In this document: positions 54,608-64,000 of the stretch, in pieces
How the letters are laid out: every line of letters starts with the position of its first letter
How positions within the stretch are numbered: the stretch's first letter is position 1
Assembly (NCBI GenBank): GCA_030674185.1
Contig: JAPXFY010000016.1
Coordinates: 49,997,250-50,061,249 of the forward strand
Length of the DNA: 64,000 bases
Direction: 5' to 3'
Source: Monoplex corrugatus
Taxonomy: Eukaryota > Mollusca > Gastropoda > Littorinimorpha > Ranellidae
The notes under the pieces: generated by a model
What the model saw: only the letters and a program-made list of their open reading frames with translations
Told to the model about the DNA's origin: nothing
Databases searched by the model: none
Made by a program: the position numbers and the translations under genes

Positions 54608-57600
54608 TTACTTCTTGCCCTTGGCCTTTCCACTTGCAGCCTTCTTGCGCTGGGCAGCCTTCAAAGCGGCAGCTTTGCCTTTAGGAACAGCAGGCAGTGG
54701 GGTCTTGATCTGCAACACAATGCCCACGTTCATTTTAACTTTTTTGTTCCTGTACTATTGAAAATGGTCCAAGCGGAACACATGGCGTACTTGAAACAAA
54801 TGTACTTCCACACAGTCTGCAACCGGTTGAAGCCACAAACTTTCTAGCCTAGGGGGCATACTTAGATTTTTGTATATATCAAGGAGAACATGCGTCAATT
54901 TTTAGACATCAAAAGGGATGTTGATTTTGGACATATCAAGAGGGACATGGATTGATTTTGGGGCATATCAAAGGGACATGCATCCACTACTGAACCATCA
55001 TGAAGACATGCACCGTTTGCCTTTTACTGGGAAATCTTCACAGTTACGAGAAATAATAATCCGAGATGAAACAGTTTTCATGCCATGAGAACATCATGGA
55101 CCAAATACTTCCAAGTCAGCCTTCTGTGAAACCATTACTGCTTATCTTCATCATGTCATCCTCCTGTGAAACCCTTATAGTTCATCTCCACATTCCGCGA
55201 GTCTCTTTTCAAATCACCTTTTGCTCTTGCATCTCATAAAACTTGCCTTTATAAAAATGCTTCAGTTATGCAAATTCACCCGTCATCCATCACCTTCACC
55301 GAATTCGATGATAGCAGCTGCAGCACGCGTCACAACAACTCTCCTCCGTTCACTCCAGTCTTAATTCCTCTGTGCTACTGCATACTGCTGATGCTGGTGA
55401 TACTGTTCATAGGTGGTGATGGGTGGTCTGCATGGATTTTTTGGCCTGAGCTTTTCCTTGCAAAATTGCTGTCATTAGGATTATGTTGGTGTTGCTGGTT
55501 GCATGACTGATGTATTTTAGTTCTCTTTAGCTGACGTCGGCCAGCAGTTGACTGGATGAGAGTTATTCAAAATGCTTTCATTTGTTCTTTTATCAATCCA
55601 TCTCACTCTAAGAATCCACATGCAGAACTACATCTCCGTTGCTTTGATCTTATTTTCATCTGCTTTTCTGCATGTCCAGACTTTACAGCCATATAACACT
55701 AACAGCCAGATCAAACATTTTACAATGTTGTTTTTAAGGGCTGATGGTATACTTCCATCTTTCCAAATGCTGTTGGAGTTAAAATCATTTTCTGTTTTGC
55801 CATTCCTACTCTTATTTTTATGTCTTTAGTACAGGTGCCATCATAAGCTTAACTAAGCTAAACATTTAAAAATCACATTTTCTCTAATGCAGTCTTGTTG
55901 ATTTGAATTTCTTGATATACTTGACTTTCTTCTCCTTCTAGGTGCGTTACTTTTGTCTCTTTGGCATTTCATGCTGGTGACACTGTCAGACATCAGCGCA
56001 GCATCATCAGATCCCAAGTTTGTGATGTTTATAATGTTTGATGTTTATGCACATGTCAGTGGCTGGCCTATGGAATCATGTAAACACCCACCAAAGATGC
56101 AGTCTATGCAACAGCATCCTGGGATGTATTCAACTTACCTAACAGCTCGAGTCTGCCATGCTCAGATAATAAAAGTCTGTGTAACATGCAGCGAGTCAAA
56201 ATAAGTTTGGAGAATAGTACGATAAAAGAATAATTTGCAGTACTAATCATAATAATATAACATTTTCACAGTGATTTCAGATGGTACTAAACAAATTCAA
56301 CTATAAAGCCGCACACAAACAAAGGAAGTAGCTGACATGTTTATCCCAGCAAGAGATTCTGCATGTGAATCAGAAAAGTTCTGAAACAAAACTTATACAC
56401 TAAAACACAAATGCATCAACATCCAGTTGTCTTGTTTCAGTAATAGTATACAACTCACCCCGCGTTTCTTGTTGATAAGTTCTTGCTTCTTGCGGAGGCG
56501 AGCCTGCTCCACAGACTGGGCAGCCTTGGCTGCAGCCTTGGCATACGGATTCAGACGGCTCATCACTCGTTTATTTTTCAGTGGATTCTTCTTCAGAATT
56601 CTTCTTGTCACATCCTTCCTGTATCACACAAAATGCATACATATCAGTTTTCTGTTCACGTGAGTGTTGTTAGACTGGGTGTCTTGTGAAACTGTTCACA
56701 CACACACGCACACACACACCTGTCTTCACTCCACTCCTCCAATCTATGCTACTATTGGCTTTCCTTGGCTTTATCAAAATGATCAGTTTTTCAAATCTTT
56801 TTTTGTGTCATTTTGTTTTAGTTTTTTTTTTTTGGGGGGGGGGGGGGGGGGGTTAGTCTTTAGATTTTGTCTTGGAGGATGTGGAAGAAGCACCAATGCA
56901 AATACAGTGGAGTCCATCTTTAACAAACTGTCTACAATGACTTTCCAGCAATAACGTATTCTATTTTCCCTGTCCACTTCCTTCTCTTTCCCTGTTGTAA
57001 AACACTGTCTGTAATCAACAAAATCTACTATCACGCATAACGAAACTCCTCTTTGCATGAACGAGGTGATGTTTTTCTGAGGCCAAGCTCGCTATGTATA
57101 GTCTTACCTGCAATGAACAAGCACTCAAGACTGGTACAACTTGCACTGTACCACATGTAGGTACCATTTGCATTGTAACACCACATGTACAGCAAAGCAA
57201 TCTACGAACTGCACTAGATTTCTGTGAAAACTGTCCACCATTTTCACAAGCCAGTGACCTAACGCCAGCAGCAGTGTATTTTCAGCTTGGTGCCCGTCTA
57301 ATCTTGTTATATTAAGTACGTGTTCTTATTCTTTTTTTGTGTTTCTTTTCCGATTCCTGTTTGCTTGAATGCAGGCAGTCACACTGTTTTGGATTCCACC
57401 AGTATGGCAAAAGTTAGTGCTGTGTAAGATAACAGATTTTTCTTGCATGTAAAAAATAAGAAAATAAAACCCAACGCCACTCTACTGCAAACTGGTGCTA
57501 CAATGAACTCAGCTGTCTCACTTGAATTTCCTTATAGGCTGGCTCTACTGGCATAAGCTGGGCAAGTAATTGAGATACGCAACTATAGCCTTGTCCAAAG

Positions 57601-57828
57601 TACAAGTAATTGAGATACGCAACTATAGCCTTGTCCAAAGTACAATGCTATGTATGTAATTTCATTATTATAAGAAATTAAACTGCTATAAAACTTCTAC
57701 AATTCAATTCCAGATTTCCTGAGTTGGCAGTGTAGTACTTGGATGATTACGCATGTACTAACGTCACAAAGTCATACACAGAAGGATCCAATGTAGCCAT
57801 GCAGAGAGAACACACACCACACACACTA

Positions 57829-57898
<70 letters not shown>

Positions 57899-59464
57899 AC
57901 ACTTCAGACATGTATACAGAACAGAACAATGTTAAATGCAAACTGGAGACTGTGATGTGTTGATCAGAGGTGGTTAGGAATTGTTTTCATCTGTATCAAC
58001 AACACGGACCAATTGGCTCATCATTTCAACACTCACAAATGTTCATAACTTTAGATCAGACCATTTTCTGGACATAACTCTGCCAAAAGCTCAACACTGG
58101 ACACTGTAAACAATTTCATAACTTTCTGGAATGACCAAGTAGGGTAGGTGAAAGAACGAGGGTGAAAGAAAGCTTACTTGGGAGCTCTCAAGGCAGCCCT
58201 GATCTCCTCACTCTTCAGCAGTTTGGTCAGGTCAGTCTGTGTCATCTTCAGAGAGGGCAGGCTGCAACACACATCATGAACACACTTCATTATCATTATT
58301 ATTACTGTTTAAAACCCTGCCAACTGCACAAAGCCATATCAGATCTAAAACCTTATCAACACTTCTGAACAAATAATAAAAAAAAAAAAACAGAAAATTA
58401 GGTACATAATCTACAGATATGTCCCTGGTGTTGACCACTCCATCCAATTTCGCACTGGGGGGAGGTTAAAAAAAACAAACCATGATTACAAATGCATACA
58501 TAGCTAAGTACACTAAAACATATAAAAAACTGACCATAATTACTGCGATTACATCTGAACATCACATCTTCTTTGAGCCAAAAATGCAACTGACATGTGC
58601 CAAATAATCATTCTGAGAAAATCCAGAAGGCTTCATGGAAAACACACTGATGACTGGGTAAACAACAGGAAGAGGTGTGACAGAAAACAAAGGAGCCAGG
58701 AAGAAACAGCGTGACAGAAAAAAAAAAATCATAACATGGAATTTCCAGGTGGGGACAATATTTATACTGAAAGAGCCCCTCCACAAAGGGATGAACACAT
58801 TTTACGAAGCAGATCCCCACACAAGCTGATCTAGAAGATCAGAACAATCTCCAGCTTTTAGCCACCAAGCAAGGGCATCTAAGCGAATCAAACTCATGAC
58901 ATTCCCACTGGAAGTTCTAAGCTGACCCATTTAACCACCAAGTCCATCCGAGAACGATATGTTTAATGAAATTTACAATTTAACCACCAAGTCCATCCAA
59001 GAACGATATGTTTAATGAAATTTACAAACAAGCAAAAGGCTTTGTTGGAAATGTCCAGTTTCAGTTATTATCTTCATTATTGATGTTTAAAGCCAGTCGA
59101 ATGTGTAGAGCCATATCACAGCAATGACCATCCAGGCTATGACCATCTCAAATGACTATAAAATCAGATGTTAAAATGCACATAAATTTGCATCTTTTTA
59201 GAATCAAGGCTATGACCATCTCAAATGACTACAAAATCAGATGTTAGAATGCACATAAATTTGCATCGTTTTAGAATCAAACAAAGTGAAAAAGCCTCAA
59301 GACTTACTTATAGCCTGATTTTTCCGCAGACTCCTTGCGCCAAGTGCCGTAGACCTTGTCTAACCGATTGAAGGCAGACTGTGTCCAGATGCAGAATCGA
59401 CCGACATGGCCACCGGGAGCCACCTTCAGCAGATTCAATCTGTCCACACTCATCAAGGTGATGC
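54608..59464 (-). CDS. RPL4: 60S ribosomal protein L4 (uL4), last four exons (5' partial)
   Basis: Minus-strand exons in order: 59464-59308 ([47 protein letters not shown]), 58261-58178 ([22 protein letters not shown]), 56618-56459 ([28 protein letters not shown]), 54709-54608 ([15 protein letters not shown], ending GKAKGKK and TAA). All have GT-AG borders and matching phases; together 167 residues. [19 protein letters not shown] and LNPYAK are hallmark uL4 segments. uL4 is a structural large-subunit protein whose internal loop lines the exit tunnel; the visible part is the C-terminal extension that wraps the subunit surface. The Lys/Ala-rich tail is shorter than in mammals (about 427 aa in human). 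The remaining 5' exons must lie beyond 64000, so the intron starting at 59465 exceeds 4.5 kb and holds the piggyBac element. Confidence 0.96.
55510..55860 (-). pseudogene. RTE-like LINE remnant in an RPL4 intron
   Basis: The minus strand reads [19 protein letters not shown], then [19 protein letters not shown], the region just after the reverse transcriptase core in RTE-like elements. Stops and loss of both ends. Confidence 0.55.
56035..56125 (+). mobile_element. SINE-E fragment
   Basis: CAGTGGCTGGCCTATGGAAT and CACCCACCAAAGATGCAGTC, as at 6070-6140. Confidence 0.5.
57290..57410. mobile_element. Family C right-arm fragment
   Basis: GTCTAATCTTGTTATATTAA, TTCTTTTTTTGTGTTTCTTT and TTGCTTGAATGCAGGCAGTC match the right arm of the hairpin at 17985-18370. 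Confidence 0.6.
57546..57645. repeat. Tandem duplication, about 46 bp
   Basis: CAAGTAATTGAGATACGCAA, then CTATAGCCTTGTCCAAAGTA, occurs twice in a row without visible change. Confidence 0.9.
57833..57897. repeat. (AT)n-(AC)n microsatellite
   Basis: AT run of about 45 bp followed by a short AC run, 60 bp downstream (transcription sense) of the U18 snoRNA. Confidence 0.95.
57957..58032 (-). ncRNA. SNORD18: U18 box C/D snoRNA (SNORD18) in an RPL4 intron
   Basis: Minus strand: terminal stem GTGTTGA (58032-58026) pairs perfectly with TCAACAC (57963-57957). Box C ATGATGA is at 58024-58018 and box D CTGA at 57967-57964, 50 nt apart. The guide TTGGTCCGTGTT is complementary to the large-subunit rRNA segment AACACGGACCAA. 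It lies next to a TTGA D'-like box that puts the fifth upstream base opposite an A, as in vertebrate U18 (28S A1313 methylation, older human numbering). A C'-like AGATGAA follows. Vertebrate RPL4 introns also host U18. Expected to be made by debranching and trimming of the intron; acts in the nucleolus with fibrillarin. Confidence 0.92.
58290..58800 (-). repeat. Family D copy
   Basis: The minus strand has GGTTTTAAACAGTAATAAT at one end, then AATTGGATGGAGTGGTCAAC, TGCATTTTTGGCTCAAAGA and TTCAGTATAAATATTGTCCC. Confidence 0.55.
59133..59280. repeat. 74-bp tandem duplication
   Basis: GGCTATGACCATCTCAAATG at 59133 and 59207, with only about three differences over the unit. 30 bp from an RPL4 splice donor. 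Confidence 0.9.
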
Positions 59465-59511
59465 CTGCAGGACACAAATAGTACATTACACATCATTATC
59501 TTAACCCAAAT

Positions 59512-59612
59512 CCGCCGGGAAACGCGCGCATGCGTTGATATCCATTACCGCCGGGAGACGCGCCCATGCGCTTGTAGCCTTTACCGCCGGGAAACCCATT
59601 CATGCGTCTCGC
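59512..59612 (+). repeat. Three 36-bp subterminal repeats of the piggyBac left end
   Basis: Units begin at 59512, 59548 and 59584, each starting CCGCCGGGA(A/G)AC and containing (C/T)CATGCG or GCATGCG. They start 7 bp inside the tip. No equivalent is visible at the right end. Placed where transposase-binding repeats occur in piggyBac elements; that role is inference. Confidence 0.85.
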
Positions 59613-59786
59613 GTCATAGGTCTTTGTGTAACTTAAAATAAACATTACTGGAAACGTGGCAGATCTTGCGATCTACGTCACTAATAGTGGGGATCCTAAT
59701 CTCAATATTGATGACGTTTCGAGTCCAGGAACCAATCGGAAAGCGATGTTTGAAGCGTTTTTTCTCGGTCATTCGAAGTTGTAAGA

Positions 59787-61928
59787 ATGGAGGCATCGGA
59801 AGACGAAGTGAGCGATGGAAGCGACATTGAAGTCGAAAATGACGAAGAATACTTGATGGAGGAGGAAATCGAAGAAAATCTTGGACATTATCAGCGTCTA
59901 TTTGATGAAGAACACGATGTTTTGGCAGGAATTCTCGCGTCAGACAGCGACAGTGATGGCGAGTTCGAGGGATTTCAAAACACGTGGAAAGACCAGAATG
60001 CCGACTTCATTCGCCGCACGGTTTCTGACTACCGACAAGAAAGGAGGCTGAATGAAGAAATTCGAAACAATTTGCCTGCAGAACCAAGTGCCTCTGACTT
60101 TTTTTTGTGTTTCTGGACCGAAACTTTGTGGGATAGACTCATCGAACAGACAGATCTCTATGCCAAACAGCGGCGTCAGGCGAATCCCCCACCGCCATCA
60201 TCAAAATGGCAACGCCCGACAACTGCTGAAATGAAAACATTCATTTCACTTTGCTTGATGATGGGCATCATCCAGCTTCCCTGTCGTCGAGACTACTGGA
60301 GGGTCGGTCCCCGATGTTGGCTAGCCCATACCAACTTTGGGAAGGCGATGTCGAGGGATCGATTTGACATGATATGGCGATACCTCCACCTTCAAGACAA
60401 CACAGTGCCGAATGCCAACAATGACAAGATATTCAAAATACGCTGGTTCATCAACTTTTTGATCCAGCGCTACCAGACCGTTTACATCCCTGGTAAGTAT
60501 TCTTGTTTTTATTTTCACAACTTAACTTGTTTCAAAAACATCAACTTGATCTCTTTTACTAGTTTAGGGAAAAGGAGGCTGAAATCACAGATTTGATCTT
60601 TCACTTTTGGTGGTGTGATTATGCTGCTGTTTTGACTTCTGTACAGTCATGCCATTTTTCCTGATGTGGAAATCTGGGTTAGTGTCACATTATGCTTAGT
60701 AGTGTATCAGCACTTTGGTGAATGAAAATATGTCTTGCATATAATTATGATCTGACTCAGTGACTGACTGGACACTTTGAGTATGACAAATGTAATGTGA
60801 TTAGATTTGATTTATGAATGGTAGGCCTACAATATTTTCCTTTGGGGTAACTAATACTTGTTTTCATATTCGGTTGTTTCAGGTCCCTGCTACACTGTGG
60901 ATGAAACCATGGTGAAGTTCAAAGGCCGGCTGTCTTTTCGCCAGTACCTCCCAATCAAACCCATCAAGTGGGGGGTAAAACTGTGGACCCTAGCTGAGAG
61001 CGACACCGGCTACACTGTGAACTTCCAAGTTTACACTGGCAGGGATCAGCGAATTTCCGAGCATGGCCTTGGCTACCGTGTGGTCATGGACATGTGTGTG
61101 CCTCTCCAGCATATGAATTCCCAGGTGTTTTTCGACAACTATTTCACCAGTGTGCAGCTGATGGATGACCTGAAGCACCTGGGAATTCAGGCATGCGGCA
61201 CAGTCCGGGCGAACAGGAAAGGCCTTCCTGCTGCCATTGTGCCAGCAAAAACCAAACCAAAACTGCCAAAGCACCAATTCCTCGTGGCACAGAAAGACAG
61301 TCTCCTGTTCGTGCACTGGCAGGACACAAAGCCAGTATGTGTCCTGTCTAACTACCACGACCCACTGGACAGGGGAACTGTCAGCCGTCGAGGGCAAGCC
61401 GCCAAAGAAGATGTGGTAGTCCCCAAAGCACTGGCAGACTACCAGAAGAACATGAAGGGGGTGGACGTGAGTGATCAGATGGTGCAGTACTATCTGATCA
61501 GGCACCGCTCCTGGAAATGGTGGCGTCGCATCTTCTTCCACCATCTGATGGTCAGCATGCATAATGCATATGTTGTGGCCAAGTTTCACCTGGGCGACGC
61601 TGCAGCCAGGAGGATATGGCCCAAATTTCAGTATTTTGTTGAAGATGTGGCCCATCAGCTGGTGACTACAACAACAACCAGAGCTCCCCCTGTTGCCCAC
61701 GCACCCAGACAAGGCACTCTTGACCACAGACTGGAGCGCATCTTCGAGAGGAGGAAAGCCTGTGATGTGTGCAAACGGCAACCTGGACGCTCGGGCCAGA
61801 CGAACTTTGGATGCGTGAGATGCCGTGTGCCTGTGCACCAACATTGCTTGATGGAGCACCTTCGCTTCCACAATAACGTTCGTGATGGTGATCAAGCAGC
61901 TGCTCCTCTTGATAATGATGGACAGTAG
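59787..61928 (+). CDS. piggyBac transposase (DDE_Tnp_1_7, PGBD-like), intact
   Basis: Exons 59787-60492 and 60883-61928, joined CTG|GTAAGT ... TTTCAG|GTCCC, give 583 aa with no internal stop. The acidic N-terminus (MEASEDEVSDGSDIEVEND) is typical of PGBD proteins. The catalytic triad is visible: D242 in TVDETMVKFKGR, D320 in VFFDNYFTS and D430 in KGVDVSDQM. FRQYLPIKPIKWGVKLW is the conserved core after the first Asp. A C-terminal cysteine/histidine zinc-binding domain spans about residues 529-565 (CDVC ... CVRC ... HQHC ... HLRFH). The first in-frame ATG after the terminal repeats is used. The reaction is hairpin-mediated cut and paste at TTAA with precise excision. The 390-bp intron is unusual for an autonomous transposon and means the gene needs splicing. 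Confidence 0.95.
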
Positions 61929-62383
61929 TGTCAAAAGAAAAGTGTTGTGTGTGTGTGTTATTTACTCAGTGGATGTTAGATTTTTTTTTTTATTTAGATT
62001 TTCTTTTTTGTTATTAATTTTTGTAAATGAAGGAAATTTCATTGAACAGATGTGGTTGCCAATTTTTCATGAACAGTTGCAGTCTTCCAGGAACAGTAAA
62101 GACTGTCAGTGTGTGAAAAACAAAAGGAGTGACATGTAGAAAAAAATCAACAAAACATTGAGGCATGTGTGTGATGCACATTGCAGTTTGTACCCAAACG
62201 TGATAGTGGTGTGTAAAAAAAAAAAAAAGTGTGTATTACTATTTTAGTATTCATCAGCCAACCACAAAGGAGAATTTTCAAAGAAAAGAGGTATGTGAAC
62301 TTTGACAGTTGATGGAATATTGAAGGAAAGCTGTTTTACTGTTATGATACTGTCACAGTTAGTCCCGATTTTTTTCCCCCATT

Positions 62384-62429
<46 letters not shown>

Positions 62430-62468
62430 ATTGCTTTTGTTATCTTTCTGAGCATACCTATAGCTAAC

Positions 62469-62474
62469 AATAAA
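62469..62474 (+). terminator. Candidate polyadenylation signal of the transposase gene
   Basis: AATAAA about 540 bp after the stop, inside the element. Confidence 0.4.
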
Positions 62475-63342
62475 TGAAATATTTCATTCAAATGGCAAAT
62501 GAAAAAGAGAACCATAGGCCTAGACTGATACAAAAAAAGATGTCATCCTGTGAAACATTTTCGTGTAAATGGGTGATGCTATTAAATTTGAAATATTTCC
62601 CAAACTACTGAATCAAATCATACAATTCTTTTTTTCTTTCATAGAGAAATAAATTCTGCAAATTTTATAAGCATGTGTTCTGCATTAAATATGCCTTCTT
62701 CTATGCCAATTTTTATGTTAAAAGGAAAAAAATGGGAAAAAAAACAAAAATCCCATTTTCCACCTTATTTTACTTATATTTATTTTTGCCTTTTCAACTA
62801 AATTTTTACATAAAGAAATGCAAAAATCAGTTCTGAACATTCCTATATAAGTTGTTTTGGTCACCTTTTACAAGTATTGCTGCAAATGTAAAAAAATGTG
62901 ACCTACCCTAAAAACTGTCAGTTTGCTCAGAAATGCCTCAGGCCAGAGACTTGATGAGCCTGCTGTGCCTTCAGGCCACTAGCTGGACTTAGAAAAATTT
63001 TGTTCAGGCTGAAATGGGTTAAACATGTAAACAGTAAAAACTTGTGCTCTTCCAAAAAACAAACAACATGCGAAATTTTCAAGCAAATTCCCGTTCAGCA
63101 AGTATACTTACCACATTCAACTAAAGCCGTGTGGCACACACAATTGCCTGTTTTGGCCATAACCTAACTCGGTGTTTCCTGAGAATTTGGTGAAAAGACA
63201 CCTCCATGTGGCACTCCGCCCATCTTACTGCCCAAGGCATGTGGGAACTTGAGTCTCAATCCTGCCCATCTTAAATCACTTTCCATAATCTTGCCCATCT
63301 TACCTTTCCATAATCTTGCCCATCTTAAATCAATCTTTCCAT

Positions 63343-63550
63343 CATTCTGGTGGTGTCCGTGTTTCATAGCCCCTCTCTTCTGCCCCCCCCCCCCCCCCCC
63401 CTCTCATTTCAAGGCCTTACCAGCACATGTGGTTTCGCACAGGCTCAGGGAGCCTGCCATATAACTGAAGGCAGATGTTGATGAAACCTAAATGGAATTT
63501 ATCCCAGAGCAATGAATCCGTCTTGAACAAACTCCAAACTTATCAATCAG
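63343..63550 (+). mobile_element. SINE-B copy, body
   Basis: CATTCTGGTGGTGTCCGTGT, TTTCAAGGCCTTACCAGCAC, GCACAGGCTCAGGGAGCCTG, GTCTTGAACAAACTCCAAAC. The preceding 63240-63330 repeats the phrase CTTGCCCATCTTA three times. Confidence 0.7.
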
Positions 63551-63702
63551 TGTAATATATCTCCCAAAACAAACCACCAAAATAACCAAACAAAACACAT
63601 GTCCACAATCAAATAATTCCCCCTACATTAAGTCCAAAAGCCTGTCAACAAATAAACCCAACTGAAAGAAAACCTTATAACCCAACTGTTTTCACATTTA
63701 AC

Positions 63703-63893
63703 TTAACCCTTCAACTCCCAATCCTGTCCACCAGCATCGTGCATCGTTAACTATGCTAGCACAGCAAAAACTTTACCTTCAGCTCCCTCACCTATCCACC
63801 AGCTTCCTGCATGAAGATGGTGGATAGAATGAAGGAGTCAAACGGTTATGTTTTTGCAGTTGGTAGAAAGGATGCGGGAGTCAAAGGGTTAAT
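63703..63893. mobile_element. P-MITE copy 15
   Basis: TTAACCCTTCAACTCCCAAT at the left, GGGAGTCAAAGGG-TTAA at the right; arms moderately decayed. It lies 0.7 kb from the intact piggyBac, in the same RPL4 intron. Confidence 0.85.
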
Positions 63894-64000
63894 TCAACTG
63901 TCTTCACTTGAAAAAGAAATTTATAACCCAACTTCAGCTGAAAAAGAAACTTAAATGTAAATGTCTCTACCTGAAAGAGAAACTTTTAAACCATCAGTCT

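Larger units (their letters stand above)
59505..63018 (+). mobile_element. Structurally complete piggyBac transposon
   Basis: TTAA at 59501-59504 and 63019-63022 flank a 3514-bp element. Left tip CCCAAATCCGCC; right tip inverted CCCATTTCAGCC (9 of 12 alike). It carries an intact two-exon transposase, a GC-rich left end with three 36-bp repeats, and an AT-rich right end with a T homopolymer (62386-62418). It is inserted antisense in an RPL4 intron. Intact ends, an intact gene and a perfect TTAA pair suggest a recent insertion. Confidence 0.92.

Noticed and set aside
55140..55160. Second box C/D snoRNA in an RPL4 intron (ATGATGA on minus at about 55150)
   Set aside because: The nearest CTGA is only about 28 nt away and no terminal stem forms.
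60990..61934. 314-codon open frame on the minus strand
   Set aside because: Exact antisense of the piggyBac transposase second exon; no family resemblance of its own.
63040..64000. The next upstream RPL4 exon (ending AFRNIPG)
   Set aside because: No matching codons found on the minus strand between 63040 and 64000; the exon must lie outside the window.

Overview
The window is nuclear DNA of an animal: split genes with GT-AG introns, a ribosomal protein gene with an intronic box C/D snoRNA, and a very heavy load of transposons and CA/GT microsatellites. The repeat families (tRNA-headed SINEs, RTE-like and CR1/L2-like LINEs, TTAA-flanked MITEs) and the divergence of the proteins from vertebrate homologues suggest a lophotrochozoan, most likely a gastropod mollusc. 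That assignment is inference.

Genes. (1) Bases 2-18678 (+) hold the last eight exons of SPATA5L1/AFG2B, a tandem AAA+ ATPase; about the first 120 residues lie upstream of the window. (2) Bases 20382-33714 (+) hold a complete two-exon FAM174-family single-pass membrane protein (191 aa) with a 12.8 kb intron. (3) Bases 54608-59464 (-) hold the last four exons of RPL4 (uL4); the rest of the gene lies beyond 64000. One RPL4 intron carries a U18 (SNORD18) snoRNA at 57957-58032 (-). (4) Bases 59505-63018 are a structurally complete piggyBac transposon with TTAA duplications and an intact 583-aa transposase in two exons. It sits antisense in an RPL4 intron.

Most of the rest is layered mobile DNA. 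The dominant family is a short palindromic MITE beginning CCCTTTGACTCC, flanked by TTAA, with about 15 copies. Many copies have a two-tier structure that looks like a small palindrome inserted at the TTAA in the centre of a larger palindrome. Clear nested insertions are a 319-bp TTAA MITE inside a LINE reverse transcriptase, a 1116-bp terminal-inverted-repeat element inside another LINE copy, a SINE inside a MITE, and a MITE inside a SINE. Segments of at least three mobile families have been amplified into local tandem arrays.

Layout: 1-18.7 kb SPATA5L1 with repeat-filled introns (including a 47-bp satellite of about 30 copies at 8.6-10.0 kb); 18.7-20.4 kb intergenic plus the FAM174 promoter; 20.4-33.7 kb FAM174; 33.7-54.5 kb a long gene-poor tract of LINE, SINE and MITE copies that may include FAM174 3' UTR exons; 54.5-64 kb RPL4, U18 and piggyBac.
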